64,000 nt of DNA from Desulfuromonas soudanensis (GCF_001278055.1 NZ_CP010802.1:2581504-2645503); one strand, 5' to 3'; shown: positions 49,919 to 58,999, counted from the stretch's first letter. Numbers and translations: made by a program. Notes: generated from the sequence alone by a model not told the origin.

Positions 49919-50711
49919 TGTTTGACCTCTTCTGCCGGCGGCTCTTCACTGCCGGGTACAGGTTGCAGCAGGTCGGCGGGGACCTCAAGGGGTTCGGTAG
50001 CTGACTCTTCCTCAGGGGCTGGCGGTGTCGGCAGGCCCCGTCCCGGATAGCGACGGACGAAACCGCCGGGTGCCGGACGTCCTGAACTCTCGGGCTGAGC
50101 CGATGGTGGCAAGGCCGGCATCCGCATCATCGTCGGCGTCAGGGGGGTCTGCTCGAGGAGAGGAACGGTAATCTTGCGCGGGTCATCCCGGTACTGCAAA
50201 ACCAGCTTTTCGGCGGTCAGTTCGGTCACCAGGTATTCCTTGTTTTTCCCCAGGCTCTCCCCCTTTTTCACCAGGAAAATATCGTCGGCACTGGAGAGAA
50301 AGATGGTCTTTTCCCGATCTTTCTCCAAAAAACCGAGGAAGGTAAAGCGTGCCAGCTGCTGCCGCACGGTTTCCATGGCCGGAGCCGGCGCCTCGACCCT
50401 GGGGGGGGGAGGGGCAACGGGCGGGGGCGGCGGCGGGGGGGCGCGGGAGGCTTGACCAGGTACAGGGGGCCGAAGATGTCCCTCCTGGCCCCGGGGAATT
50501 TTGTCTCTTTTCGCTCCAACAGTTCGAGTTGCACCCGGAACTCCGATTGCGCCGCCGCAGGTGCATCTGCGGCCGGTGCGCCCTTGGGCGGGGTCCGGTG
50601 AGGCGGGGGCGCAGTCACCCGCTCCTGTTTCGGCGTGCGCCAGAAGGCATAGCCCAGGGAGAGGACCAGGACTCCGAGCAAAAGAAGGAGGACTTTTTTC
50701 TGCTTGTTCAT
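49915..50711 (-). CDS. PilP-like assembly protein, frameshifted in a poly-C tract
   Basis: The ATG at 50711 begins MNKQKKVLLLLLGVLVLSLGYAFW (one membrane helix) and runs to VKPPAPP, where the frame leaves a Pro-rich linker and ends off-frame. In the neighbouring frame the linker continues into METVRQQLARFTFLGFLEKDREKTIFL and a PilP-like region (VKKGESLGKNKEYLVTELTAEKLVL, in part), stopping at 49915. The frames join at a run of seven C residues (G run 50435-50441); one extra C or a -1 slip would make one protein of about 265 residues. PilP-type lipoprotein/anchor proteins connect the inner-membrane platform to the secretin. Confidence 0.72.
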
Positions 50712-51280
50712 GAAATGTCCGACTTGAAATAGGTCGTGAGGCGGATCCCGAGGCCGACGGACTCCCTGTCGGTTTCCTTGACGCGACTCATATCGACTTT
50801 TTCAATAATGATGATCCGGGGCGACTGCTCGAGGGAAAAAATAAAGCGTTTGATCTGCAGGTAGTCGCCGGTGACCCCGAAATCGAGAGTATATTCCAGC
50901 AGCCCCCGCTCGGGGAGGGACTTCGGCTGATATCCGACCTTGGCGATGCCGAGCCCCGCCCCCTTGGCCAGGGAGAAGATTTCGCCGATCAGGGCGGTAA
51001 ATTCGGTGCGGTCAGGAATCGCCTCGTTGAGAGCGTTGAGCCCCTCCTCCCCCTGCCGGTAGGCCTCCTGGGGCGGAAGGACGACCTTCCCCTGAAGGCG
51101 TGCCTGACGAGCCAGCCCCTGCTTTTGGATCAGTTCCCGTTTCAGGTCCTCATGGTGCGGAGAATAAACCTGGGTAAACAGGAGAAAACCGGCAAGGTTG
51201 ACCAAGAGCAGCAGAGCAATCGCCACCGGAAAGACCCTGTTCACCCGCCAGGCGGCGGCAAGGAGGCGTTTTGCGCTCAT
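50708..51280 (-). CDS. PilO-like inner-membrane platform protein
   Basis: A 190-residue protein with one N-terminal membrane helix (FPVAIALLLLVNLAGFLLF, about 17-35). A coiled coil (about 40-90) and a ferredoxin-like globular domain (LLEYTLDFGVTGDYLQIKRFIFSLEQSPRIIIIEKVDM in part) follow, the PilO/GspM plan. Its stop overlaps the PilP-like start by four bases. It should pair with the PilN-like protein to form the periplasmic scaffold of the secretion machine. Confidence 0.82.
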   Translation of the reverse strand: MSAKRLLAAAWRVNRVFPVAIALLLLVNLAGFLLFTQVYSPHHEDLKRELIQKQGLARQARLQGKVVLPPQEAYRQGEEGLNALNEAIPDRTEFTALIGEIFSLAKGAGLGIAKVGYQPKSLPERGLLEYTLDFGVTGDYLQIKRFIFSLEQSPRIIIIEKVDMSRVKETDRESVGLGIRLTTYFKSDIS

Positions 51281-51281
51281 C

Positions 51282-51839
51282 TCAAAAGGCTCCTTTCAGA
51301 TCGATGGTGAAGGTCAGGGACGAATGATCCTGGCCGAGATTGTCCTTGATCGCCACGCTGGCCTGGTCGAGCAAAAAAACCTCGGAGAAGTGCGGCGAGG
51401 CGATCAGACGGTCGAGAAACGATCGCAGATCACCGAGTCCGCGAGCCACGCCGATGAGCTTGAGTCCCCCCTGGCGGTAATCAGGCTGGATGGAACGGAT
51501 TCTGACGCCGTCGGTGACCACCTCTTCGAGGTGATCGAGGAGCGCCGTCCAGCGGAAACTGTCCTTGACCAGAAGCTGATTGGCCAGGGCCACCCGCTCC
51601 TGCAACTTTTGATAGGCTGGAGAGGTAATTTCCTGACTCGCCGACCCCTGAAAACCGAGATCCCGGTTGATCTCCTCCAACTGGGCGGCGATCCGGCCGT
51701 TGTCGGCATGGAGCCGGTAATAGGAGTTTCCCAACAGCAGCAGAAAAACCGTCAGCAGTGCGATCAGCAGAGTGTAACAGAGAAAGAGCGCCTGGCGGTT
51801 GACATAGGCGCGGCTGGCCAGATTGAGATTCAGATTCAT
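51282..51839 (-). CDS. PilN-like inner-membrane platform protein
   Basis: A 185-residue protein with a short cytoplasmic N-terminus (MNLNLNLASRAYVNRQAL), in which the PilN-type NLNL motif that binds PilM is present. One membrane helix (about 19-41) is followed by a coiled coil and a periplasmic domain ending LTFTIDLKGAF. It lies nine bases after the PilM-like gene and one base before the PilO-like start. Confidence 0.85.
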   Translation of the reverse strand: MNLNLNLASRAYVNRQALFLCYTLLIALLTVFLLLLGNSYYRLHADNGRIAAQLEEINRDLGFQGSASQEITSPAYQKLQERVALANQLLVKDSFRWTALLDHLEEVVTDGVRIRSIQPDYRQGGLKLIGVARGLGDLRSFLDRLIASPHFSEVFLLDQASVAIKDNLGQDHSSLTFTIDLKGAF

Positions 51840-51848
51840 TTCTTCACC

Positions 51849-52763
51849 TCACATCATCCGCTCGGCCGCACCCACCGCCGCCAGCAGGGCGCGGGCGCGG
51901 GAAGATGAAAAATCCAGGGGGGAAGCCGCAAGTCGCTCGAGATGGGGATCGAGGAGGACGACCTCACAGTCAAAGGCCGAGGCGACCGCATCCTTGAGCG
52001 GTAAAGGGTCGTCCCAGTCGCTGTGCAAAAAGACCGCAATGCGGCGCAGTCCCGGTTGAGATCCCCGCAAACCGACCAGCGAGCGGTTGATTTCGTAAAA
52101 GACCCGCGCGGGATCTAGAGGCACGTCGGCTACCCTTGAGAAGGTCAGAATTCGCCCCTGCACGACCTGGAGGCTCAGAACCTCTCCTTCGACGCCGACG
52201 AGGATATAATCGGTCCCCAGGTCAAGGCGGGGGCGATAAAAATTGTGCAGATTCATCGAATAGAAATCGACCACCGCCGGGGCGTAACCGGCCTCAAGGA
52301 ACGCCTCCTCATACTGATGCAATATTTTCTGCACCATCACCGACACCACGACCCGGTAACGGCCGGAATCGTTTTTATCAAGGACCTGATAGTCGAGCTG
52401 GACCTCCCGGGGGTCGGCAGGAAGGCTCTTCTTCAAATGCCATTTGAGGATTTCAACCCCCTCGGCCTGCGTCTTGAAGGTCGTCTCCACTTCCGTCAGC
52501 AATATCCTTCCCGTCCCGTCGGGGAGGGAAAGAGCAATCCGTTCTTCCCGTCCGGCCAGGGGGTCGAGGAGGTCATGAACGGTTTCGATAAATCGCCGGC
52601 GGTCGAGGATATTGGCTTCCCGACCGGAGATCGCCAGGATGCCGTCGCGGGGGGCCACGACCCTGGCCCCCTGCAGCAGGGTGCCGCGCCCCTTGCGGCG
52701 CAGGGCAACGGCCCGCAGTTCATTGGCCCTGACATCGAGACCGATAAAGGTTCTTGATATCAC
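51849..52763 (-). CDS. PilM-like actin-fold protein
   Basis: A 304-residue cytoplasmic protein of the PilM/ASKHA fold. FIGLDVRANELRAVALRRKG opens the fold (about 6-25), and blocks ILKWHLKKSLPADPREVQLDYQVL (in part) and TDYILVGVEGEVLSLQVVQG follow. PilM binds the cytoplasmic tail of PilN and links the GspE-type ATPase to the platform. ATG 52763 overlaps the stop of the GspE-like gene by four bases. Confidence 0.85.
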   Translation of the reverse strand: MISRTFIGLDVRANELRAVALRRKGRGTLLQGARVVAPRDGILAISGREANILDRRRFIETVHDLLDPLAGREERIALSLPDGTGRILLTEVETTFKTQAEGVEILKWHLKKSLPADPREVQLDYQVLDKNDSGRYRVVVSVMVQKILHQYEEAFLEAGYAPAVVDFYSMNLHNFYRPRLDLGTDYILVGVEGEVLSLQVVQGRILTFSRVADVPLDPARVFYEINRSLVGLRGSQPGLRRIAVFLHSDWDDPLPLKDAVASAFDCEVVLLDPHLERLAASPLDFSSSRARALLAAVGAAERMM

Positions 52764-54490
52764 AGGGCCTCCACCTGTTCAACAAAGGTCACGCGATTGA
52801 TTTCCTTGAGAGTACTGTCTCCGGAAAAGACCTTTTCCAGAGCGGCCTCCCGCAAAAAGATGGTGCCCGCCTGCCGGGCCGCCAGCTTCAGGCGGGTCAC
52901 GGGGGCCTTGCTGACGATCAGCTCGCGCAGCTCGTCATTGAGATCGAGGAGTTCGACGATGGCGCTGCGCCCGTGATAACCGGTGCCGTGGCACTCCTCG
53001 CATCCGGCCCCCTCGTAGAAGGAAAAATCTCGGTAGCGCTCGTAATTGAGCCCCGATTCCTCGAGGGTCTGGCGGTCGTAGTGGACCGGCTTTTTGCAGT
53101 GGATGCAGATTTTGCGCACCAGGCGCTGGGCGGCGACACAGTTGAGGCAGGAAACGAAATTGTAGGGATCGATCCCCATGTGGAGAAATCGCCCCAGGAC
53201 ATCGAAGACGTTGTTGGCATGAACGGTGGTGAAGACCAGGTGACCGGTCAGGGCGGACTGGACGGCGATCTGCGCCGTTTCCGGATCGCGGATCTCCCCG
53301 ACCATGATCTTGTCGGGGTCGTGGCGGAGGATGGAGCGCAGCCCCCGGGCGAAGGTCAGTCCCTTTTTTTCGTTGACGGGAATCTGCACCACGCCGCGGA
53401 CCTGGTATTCCACCGGATCCTCGATGGTGATGACCTTTTCCTCTTCATTGTTGATCTCGGAGAGGGCGGCATACAGGGTCGTGGTCTTGCCGCTCCCTGT
53501 GGGGCCGGTGACCAGCACCATGCCGTAGGGTTCGCGGATCATGCGACGGATGCGGACGATTTCCCGGGTGCTGATCCCAAGGGACTCGAGGGTCAGCCCC
53601 TTGAGATCGGAAGCGATGGATTCCTTGTCGAGGATCCTGATGACGGCATCCTCGCCGAAGATGCTCGGCATGATGGAGACGCGAAAATCGATGGATTTCC
53701 CTCCCAGGCGCACCTTGAAACGGCCATCCTGGGGGATGCGCCGCTCGGAGATGTCGAGTTCGCTCATGACCTTGATGCGGGAGATGATCGGGCTCTGAAA
53801 ACGGGCGGCCAGGGGCTCGGTGGCACGGAAGAGGACGCCGTCGACGCGATACTTGATGACCACGCCCTCCTGCGTCGACTCGATATGAATGTCGCTGGCG
53901 CGCTTGGTCAGGGCATCGAAGAGGGTGGAATCGATGAGGCGGATGATGGGACTGGTGTCGGCGGTGAGTTTTTCGATGGAGAGGACTTCTTCACCCTTTT
54001 CCGTTTCCTTGACCAGCTGCAGCTTGAAATCTTCGGAAACCTCGCGCAGAACGCGTTTCGACCCTTCCCCCCGTTCGAGGATCCGGGTGATTTTCCCGGG
54101 CGCCGCAACCTTCAGGATCAGAGAGGTGCCGAGAAGCATCTCGAGATCGTCCAGAGCGGCCACGTCCGTGGGGTCGGCGACGGCAATGACCAGGCTCTTT
54201 TCGAGGCGCTCAAGGGGAAGGATCTGATAACGCAGCGGAATGCCGGAAGGAAGGGATGAGAGAAGCTCTGAGTCGGGGAAAAATCCCTCGAGGTCCAGGT
54301 ATTCCAGGTGAAACTGCCGGGCCAGGGCCTGGGCCAGCATCTCCTCCGGAAAAAACCCTTCGACGACTCCGGTCTGGCCGAAGCGACTTTTGGTCAGCTG
54401 CATCCTCTCGAGGATCAGGTCGACCTCAGCCGGGGTCAGGGCGCCCATTTCAATGAGGATTTCACCGATATTTTTGCGCTGCAAACTCAT
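52760..54490 (-). CDS. GspE/PilB-type secretion ATPase
   Basis: A 576-residue hexameric traffic ATPase. It has an N1 domain (about 1-150, GEILIEMGALTPAEVDLIL), the Walker A motif GPTGSGKTTTLY (about 330), the Asp box (VITIEDPVEYQ), Walker B (DKIMVGEIRDPETAQIA), the His box, and a tetracysteine zinc element (CIHC ... CEEC). This layout is typical for T2SS GspE or PilB extension ATPases. It supplies energy for pseudopilin assembly. It lies 21 bases after the GspF-like gene. Confidence 0.94.
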   Translation of the reverse strand: MSLQRKNIGEILIEMGALTPAEVDLILERMQLTKSRFGQTGVVEGFFPEEMLAQALARQFHLEYLDLEGFFPDSELLSSLPSGIPLRYQILPLERLEKSLVIAVADPTDVAALDDLEMLLGTSLILKVAAPGKITRILERGEGSKRVLREVSEDFKLQLVKETEKGEEVLSIEKLTADTSPIIRLIDSTLFDALTKRASDIHIESTQEGVVIKYRVDGVLFRATEPLAARFQSPIISRIKVMSELDISERRIPQDGRFKVRLGGKSIDFRVSIMPSIFGEDAVIRILDKESIASDLKGLTLESLGISTREIVRIRRMIREPYGMVLVTGPTGSGKTTTLYAALSEINNEEEKVITIEDPVEYQVRGVVQIPVNEKKGLTFARGLRSILRHDPDKIMVGEIRDPETAQIAVQSALTGHLVFTTVHANNVFDVLGRFLHMGIDPYNFVSCLNCVAAQRLVRKICIHCKKPVHYDRQTLEESGLNYERYRDFSFYEGAGCEECHGTGYHGRSAIVELLDLNDELRELIVSKAPVTRLKLAARQAGTIFLREAALEKVFSGDSTLKEINRVTFVEQVEAL

Positions 54491-54511
54491 TCTGACGGCC
54501 TCTGAGGTAAA

Positions 54512-55720
54512 TCATCCAACGGTTGCGCCCATCTGAAAGATCGGCAGATACATGGCGACGACGATGCCGGCGATCAAGAGCCCCATGCCCATCATCATCA
54601 GCGGTTCGATCATGGTGGTCAGCCGATCCAGGCGACGCTCCACCTCGCTCTCGTAATATTCGGAGACGTCACCGAGCATATCGGAGAGGGCTCCGCCGGT
54701 TTCCCCGGCGGCGATCATCCGCAGGGCGATCACCGGAAAGAACCCGGTCTCCTCCAGGGCCAGAGAAACGGCGCTCCCCTCCTCGACCCGCTGGATGGCG
54801 GCGCCAAGTTTTCTCTCCAGAATCCGGTTATTGAGGGTCCCCCGCGCCATCTGCATGGCCTGGACGATGGGAATGCCGCTCTTCAGGATGGTCGCAAAGG
54901 TCCGGCAAAAGCCGGAAAGGGCATAATCCAGAAGGAGCCCGCCGGCAAAGGGAAGGGTCAGTTTCAAGCGGTCGAGAAGGAGCGCCCCCCGTTCCGAATG
55001 GATAAAGAGCCGGATGGCCACCACCGTCGCCGCCAGAGAAAGGACCAGGGTCGGCAGACTCTGCGTCAGCCCCTCGGCGACGGCGATCAGCGCCCGGGTC
55101 AGAATCGGCAGTTTGACATTGGCGTCGGCAAAGATCTGTGTGAACGTGGGAACGACATAGAGCATCAGGAAGAGCAGGACGACAGTGACGGCGATGCACA
55201 GCAGTATCGGGTAAAAGGCGGCACTGCGGACCCTGGCCTTGAGGGTTTCGACCCGCTTCTGATAGTCGATGAAGCGGGCGATGGTCACCGGCAGATCGCC
55301 GGTGCGTTCTCCGGCCTTGATCGCCGCCAGATAGAGGTGGGGAAAGTATCCCGGCATCTTGGCGAAGGCCTCGGACAGAACGCTCCCCCCCCGGACATCC
55401 TCCCGAATCTCGCGAAGCACCTCGAGCATCCCCCCCGGTTCCGTCCGCTCGATGATGGTGTCAAGGACCTGAAGGATGGGGAGACCGGCACGGAGGAGAA
55501 CCAGCAGTTCCTGGTTGAAGGAAAGAAAGCGTCGGCCGCCGAGACGCGCCCGAAAGGCGTCCGATCCCCGCAAAAACTGAAAACGCTGTTTCTTGACATA
55601 AAAAACGAAAAAACCCTGCTCTTCAAGGCTTTCCCTGAGCAGGTCGCCGCTGGCAGCCTGGTAATCCTTCTCGACGACCCGTCCGTCGGCGGTACCGATT
55701 TTACAATGGAAAAATGACAT
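54512..55720 (-). CDS. GspF/PilC-type inner-membrane platform protein
   Basis: A 402-residue protein with two GspF domains (about 65-190 and 270-395). The first contains FNQELLVLLRAGLPILQVLDTI and the second FCRTFATILKSGIPIVQAMQMARGTL, short forms being LLVLLRAGLPIL and ATILKSGIPIVQAM, with three hydrophobic helices. The ATG at 55720 (MSFFHCKIGTADGRVVEKDYQAA) fits the family start, although no good RBS is seen and longer in-frame starts exist. First gene of the secretion operon, with no clear promoter seen upstream. Confidence 0.9.
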   Translation of the reverse strand: MSFFHCKIGTADGRVVEKDYQAASGDLLRESLEEQGFFVFYVKKQRFQFLRGSDAFRARLGGRRFLSFNQELLVLLRAGLPILQVLDTIIERTEPGGMLEVLREIREDVRGGSVLSEAFAKMPGYFPHLYLAAIKAGERTGDLPVTIARFIDYQKRVETLKARVRSAAFYPILLCIAVTVVLLFLMLYVVPTFTQIFADANVKLPILTRALIAVAEGLTQSLPTLVLSLAATVVAIRLFIHSERGALLLDRLKLTLPFAGGLLLDYALSGFCRTFATILKSGIPIVQAMQMARGTLNNRILERKLGAAIQRVEEGSAVSLALEETGFFPVIALRMIAAGETGGALSDMLGDVSEYYESEVERRLDRLTTMIEPLMMMGMGLLIAGIVVAMYLPIFQMGATVG

Positions 55721-55871
55721 AGCGCGTATAGATACCATACCTTCGATGAAATTTGAATGGAAAACCCTTGGGGCGTCCTTCACCTTGGCTCGGAGAATGA
55801 CGGGATGCCCGAAGCACGTCTTAAAGAGCGAGGCGCACAGGAACGAAGGAAAAGAGAGTTTACAACATTTG

Positions 55872-55905
55872 AATAAAAAGGCCGGGCAGTCAAGACCGCC
55901 CGGCC
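55872..55905 (-). terminator. Intrinsic terminator of the multihaem cytochrome genes
   Basis: On the minus strand ggccgggc-g-gtc and gac-t-gcccggcc form an 11-bp stem with one mismatch and a two-to-four-base loop, followed by TTTTTATT. It lies 26 bases after the cytochrome stop and separates it from the secretion operon. Confidence 0.9.
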
Positions 55906-55931
55906 GATTATCAGCAATGAAAAAATTTCAT

Positions 55932-57029
55932 TTAATACTCTTTGGGATTGTGCTCCACCCCGTGACACTTCAGCAGACAGGAACCGTGCCGGGAGGCGAC
56001 CCCCTGAGCCTTGAATTCCAGTTTCAAGTCGGCATTGGGGAGCACCACCTCCTCGTTGAAGCGGATCAGGTACTGATAGCGGGTGCTGCCGTGGGCATCG
56101 TGGCAGGTAAAACAGGAGGTCCCCCCCTCCCCTCCGGCACCGGTTCCCTGGATATGCTGGGCGTGGAAGGCGAAGCTTTCGTTGCCGAGGATGCTGGTCC
56201 GGTCATGGCAGTCGTAACAGAGGGCGTAGGACGTCTCGGATTCCGCCCGACCGTCTTCCATCTCGAAGTTGGCCTTCAGCAGACCACGGAATCGCGAGCC
56301 GTGCGGCCCCTTGGGACCGGCCGGGTCATCGTTGCCGTGACAAGAGCCGCAGGTGATCTGGGAAACATCGGCCGGATTTTGCTTCCGGGCCGCATAGGGT
56401 TCCTTGAGGCTGATCACATAGGCGTTGGCCCCCTCCCCTTCCACGGGATGAAAAGAGGGGTTGGTGATTTTGAATTCGGCATGTTTGTCCGTCGACCGCG
56501 CCGGCAGGTTGGCGCTCTCCGAGTGACACTTGTAACAGAGCTGGTATTCCTGGTCGATTTCGGCGATGAAGTTGCCGACCCGTTTCCCGGGGAGGCCGGC
56601 AAAGGGTGCATCCCGGTCGACACGATGCGGATCATGACAGTCAACACACTCGGCATGGCGAGGGGCACTGACGACCTCCTCGGGGAGTTTTTCGAAGGAG
56701 CGGTGCGCCCCCTCCACGGTACGGACCGGATGGGCATAGGGTTTGCGCAATTCGGCATCGATGTTCGCCAGCTCATACCCCCCGGAACGCCCCAGATAGC
56801 CGGCGGAGACCATCAGTCCGCGATCCGAGGAGTTGCCGTGGCAAAAAAGGCAGGTCGACTCCTCGCCGCTGACCCGCATGGACATACCGCGATGGCAGGC
56901 CCGGCACGATTTGGGCATGATGGAGCGGTCGCCGTGGATCCCCTGGAGAATCCCCTGGTCGGAAGGAGCCGCAAAGGAATCCGCTGCTCCGCCCAGGGTC
57001 AAAAAAATGAACAACAAACACCAGACCAT
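55932..57029 (-). CDS. Octahaem-type c-type cytochrome with one CxxxCH motif
   Basis: A 365-residue protein starting at ATG 57029 with a signal peptide (MVWCLLFIFLTLGGAADSFAA). Haem motifs are CRACH, CLFCH, CVDCH, CYKCH, CGSCH, CYDCH and CFTCH. An eighth, CLLKCH near the C-terminus, has three residues between the Cys pair, a rare but known type. The layout of repeated CxxCH pairs with TSILGNES-like linkers resembles the doubled-CxxCH family of periplasmic cytochromes. It follows the other cytochrome by 10 bases and probably shares its sigma-54 promoter. Confidence 0.88.
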   Translation of the reverse strand: MVWCLLFIFLTLGGAADSFAAPSDQGILQGIHGDRSIMPKSCRACHRGMSMRVSGEESTCLFCHGNSSDRGLMVSAGYLGRSGGYELANIDAELRKPYAHPVRTVEGAHRSFEKLPEEVVSAPRHAECVDCHDPHRVDRDAPFAGLPGKRVGNFIAEIDQEYQLCYKCHSESANLPARSTDKHAEFKITNPSFHPVEGEGANAYVISLKEPYAARKQNPADVSQITCGSCHGNDDPAGPKGPHGSRFRGLLKANFEMEDGRAESETSYALCYDCHDRTSILGNESFAFHAQHIQGTGAGGEGGTSCFTCHDAHGSTRYQYLIRFNEEVVLPNADLKLEFKAQGVASRHGSCLLKCHGVEHNPKEY

Positions 57030-57039
57030 AAAGATCGCC

Positions 57040-57819
57040 TTAAAAGTTATGCATGGGCGGGACGGCAGGATTATAGGCCCCCCCGATATGACACTCATTG
57101 CATGTGGCATCGTAATCAAGAGCCTCGTCACTCGTGTAGTTTCGCCAGAAGGGGAGCGAATACCCCGGAAAGGGATCCTTGGTGTCGAGGTGGGGATCAT
57201 GACAGGTGGTGCACTGCATGCGGCTCTCGGCATCGCGGGGAACCTTGGCGTCCGTCACCGGCAGTTGGTAATTGGCCGGATTGAGACCGGTGAGGACAGC
57301 GGCGTTGTAGACAAAGGAAATCGGATGGGACTTGCTCAGATCGACGATGCCGTTGGGGGGCATGGTCAGGGTGGCCAGGTCGGCTCCGTTGAGCACCTTG
57401 CCCACCGCGGTCACGCCGTCATGGCAGGAAAGGCACATCCGCGAAGCCCCGTTGGGGTATTGGACCGAATAATCGTACTTGGCGGGGCCGCCGATCGCTT
57501 TGATGACGAGGGCGCCGGCATACAGAGGATAACTTGCGTCGGGATTGGCGAGATTGGGACGGTTCCACAGGGGGGTCTGGGGAGACGACCCGTGGGGCGT
57601 ATGACAGAAGACGCAGATGCGGTCTTCCCCGTTGGTTGCATGCAGGGTCGTGCCGTCGTTGCGATTGGAAAGATTGTGCGGATTGGCGTTGCGACCGGTG
57701 ACGCCCGCCGCTCCGGTGTCATACCCGAGGGAACGGGGGCTGATCGTCGCCGCGAAGGAGAAGCCGGCCGAAAGAAGCGCCAAAGGAACGATTAAAACCA
57801 AAAAGTGCAGATACTTCAT
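57040..57819 (-). CDS. Tetrahaem c-type cytochrome (doubled CxxCH family)
   Basis: A 259-residue protein starting at ATG 57819 (ggag RBS seven bases upstream; the TTG just before is rejected). The signal peptide ends FSFAA. Four haem motifs are present: CVFCH, CLSCH, CTTCH and CNECH. The blocks ICVFCHTPHGSS, MCLSCHDGVTAVG, MQCTTCHDPH and ATCNECH match the doubled CxxCH motif domain. It is the first gene behind a sigma-54 promoter, so these cytochromes may be induced together in respiration. Confidence 0.9.
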   Translation of the reverse strand: MKYLHFLVLIVPLALLSAGFSFAATISPRSLGYDTGAAGVTGRNANPHNLSNRNDGTTLHATNGEDRICVFCHTPHGSSPQTPLWNRPNLANPDASYPLYAGALVIKAIGGPAKYDYSVQYPNGASRMCLSCHDGVTAVGKVLNGADLATLTMPPNGIVDLSKSHPISFVYNAAVLTGLNPANYQLPVTDAKVPRDAESRMQCTTCHDPHLDTKDPFPGYSLPFWRNYTSDEALDYDATCNECHIGGAYNPAVPPMHNF

Positions 57820-57890
57820 CAATTTCTCCAGGAACGACGGCTTCGCTCCCCTGATTTTGTAGCGAGACCATCAAGGTGCAGAAATAAGCA

Positions 57891-57906
57891 AGCAACAATA
57901 GTGCCA
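57891..57906 (-). promoter_or_regulatory. Sigma-54 (RpoN) promoter of the cytochrome pair
   Basis: On the minus strand tggcactattgttgct matches TGGCAC-N5-TTGCT exactly, with the GG and GC doublets 12 bp apart. Transcription would start near 57879, about 60 bases before the cytochrome ATG at 57819. Confidence 0.88.
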
Positions 57907-57946
57907 GGCCGCCGTCTTCCAAGAAAATGACTTGCGGCGCCCCTGA

Positions 57947-58999
57947 TCATTTATCTCCGGAAAGGAACTGGAAGATCTGAATCCGGTGATTATGGGCATC
58001 GGCGACGTAGAGGCGATCAAAGCGGTCGATGAAGAGGCCGGCCGGAAGGGCGAACTCACCGGGCCCATTTCCAGGGCTGCCGAAATAAAGGAGGAGTTGC
58101 CCCGTCAAATCGAAGAGTTGAATATTGTCAAATGCCGCATCGCCGACGAAAACATCCCCTCGGGAATCGACGGCGACCCCCCTCGGTCGGGCGAGGGTTC
58201 CCGGTCCGTCCCCGAGTTCCCCGATAGTGCCCAGAACGTCTCCCCGATGATCGAAGACGGCAACCCGGAAGTTCATAGAATCGGTGACAAAGACGTTCCC
58301 GGCCTGATCGACAAAGACGTTGGACGGAAGGTTGAATCCACCCCCCTCCAGCTGGTGTCCGTCGATCGCCCGGACAAAGGTTCCCTCCGGTGAGAAGACG
58401 GCAATTAGCCCCTTGACCACATCGACGACATAGAGATTGCCCTGTAGATCCGTGGCCATCCCCGCCGGTCGGCCGTACCCCCCCGGCGGCTCGCGCAGCC
58501 CCAGGAGATCCCCCTGGTAATCGACGGCAAAGACTTTTCCCAATCCGGCGTCGGAGACATAAAGGATGCGGCGCTGGCTGTCGACGGCGAGCCCGACGGG
58601 AGTCACGAGTCGTTCCTTGCCGAAGTTGGTCAGATAGGTCACCTTGCCCCGGGCCAGGTCAAAAGCATGGACAGCCTGCGTCCCCGAATCGGCGACCCAG
58701 ATCAGCCCATCACCGTCGGCGGCGACGCCGTAGGGAGATTGCAGGTCAGGACCCCGGTCGGGATCTCCGGCGACCCACCGCAGAAAGCGCGCCCCTGCCC
58801 CGTCGCTGGCGAAATCGCCGGTGCCGGAAATTGTCCGCAGGTATCTGATGCGTGGAGTCGAGGGGGGGGAAGGCCAGACCCGATCGACGCCGGCCTCATT
58901 CCAGGCAATCTCGGCGGTGCGCGGTGCGGCGCAACCGGGAAGGAGAAATGCGCCGAAAAGCAGAATCAGGAAAAATCGTCCCGCTGGCAGGGGGATCAC
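57947..58999 (-). CDS. NHL-repeat lipoprotein
   Basis: A 350-residue protein. I take the GTG at 58999 as start, because it overlaps the ppiC stop (GTGA) and gives a lipoprotein signal (FLILLFGAFLLPGC). The mature part has repeated NHL blocks, such as LQSPYGVAADGDGLIWVADSGTQ, VTPVGLAVDSQRRILYVSD, FNLPSNVFVDQAGNVFVTDSMN and LARPRGVAVDSRGDVFVGDAA, six in all, a beta-propeller. The final repeat ends DRFDRLYVADAHNHRIQIFQF. Such proteins often sit with multihaem cytochromes in Geobacter and may be scaffolds. It is co-translated with the parvulin. Confidence 0.88.
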   Translation of the reverse strand: MIPLPAGRFFLILLFGAFLLPGCAAPRTAEIAWNEAGVDRVWPSPPSTPRIRYLRTISGTGDFASDGAGARFLRWVAGDPDRGPDLQSPYGVAADGDGLIWVADSGTQAVHAFDLARGKVTYLTNFGKERLVTPVGLAVDSQRRILYVSDAGLGKVFAVDYQGDLLGLREPPGGYGRPAGMATDLQGNLYVVDVVKGLIAVFSPEGTFVRAIDGHQLEGGGFNLPSNVFVDQAGNVFVTDSMNFRVAVFDHRGDVLGTIGELGDGPGTLARPRGVAVDSRGDVFVGDAAFDNIQLFDLTGQLLLYFGSPGNGPGEFALPAGLFIDRFDRLYVADAHNHRIQIFQFLSGDK

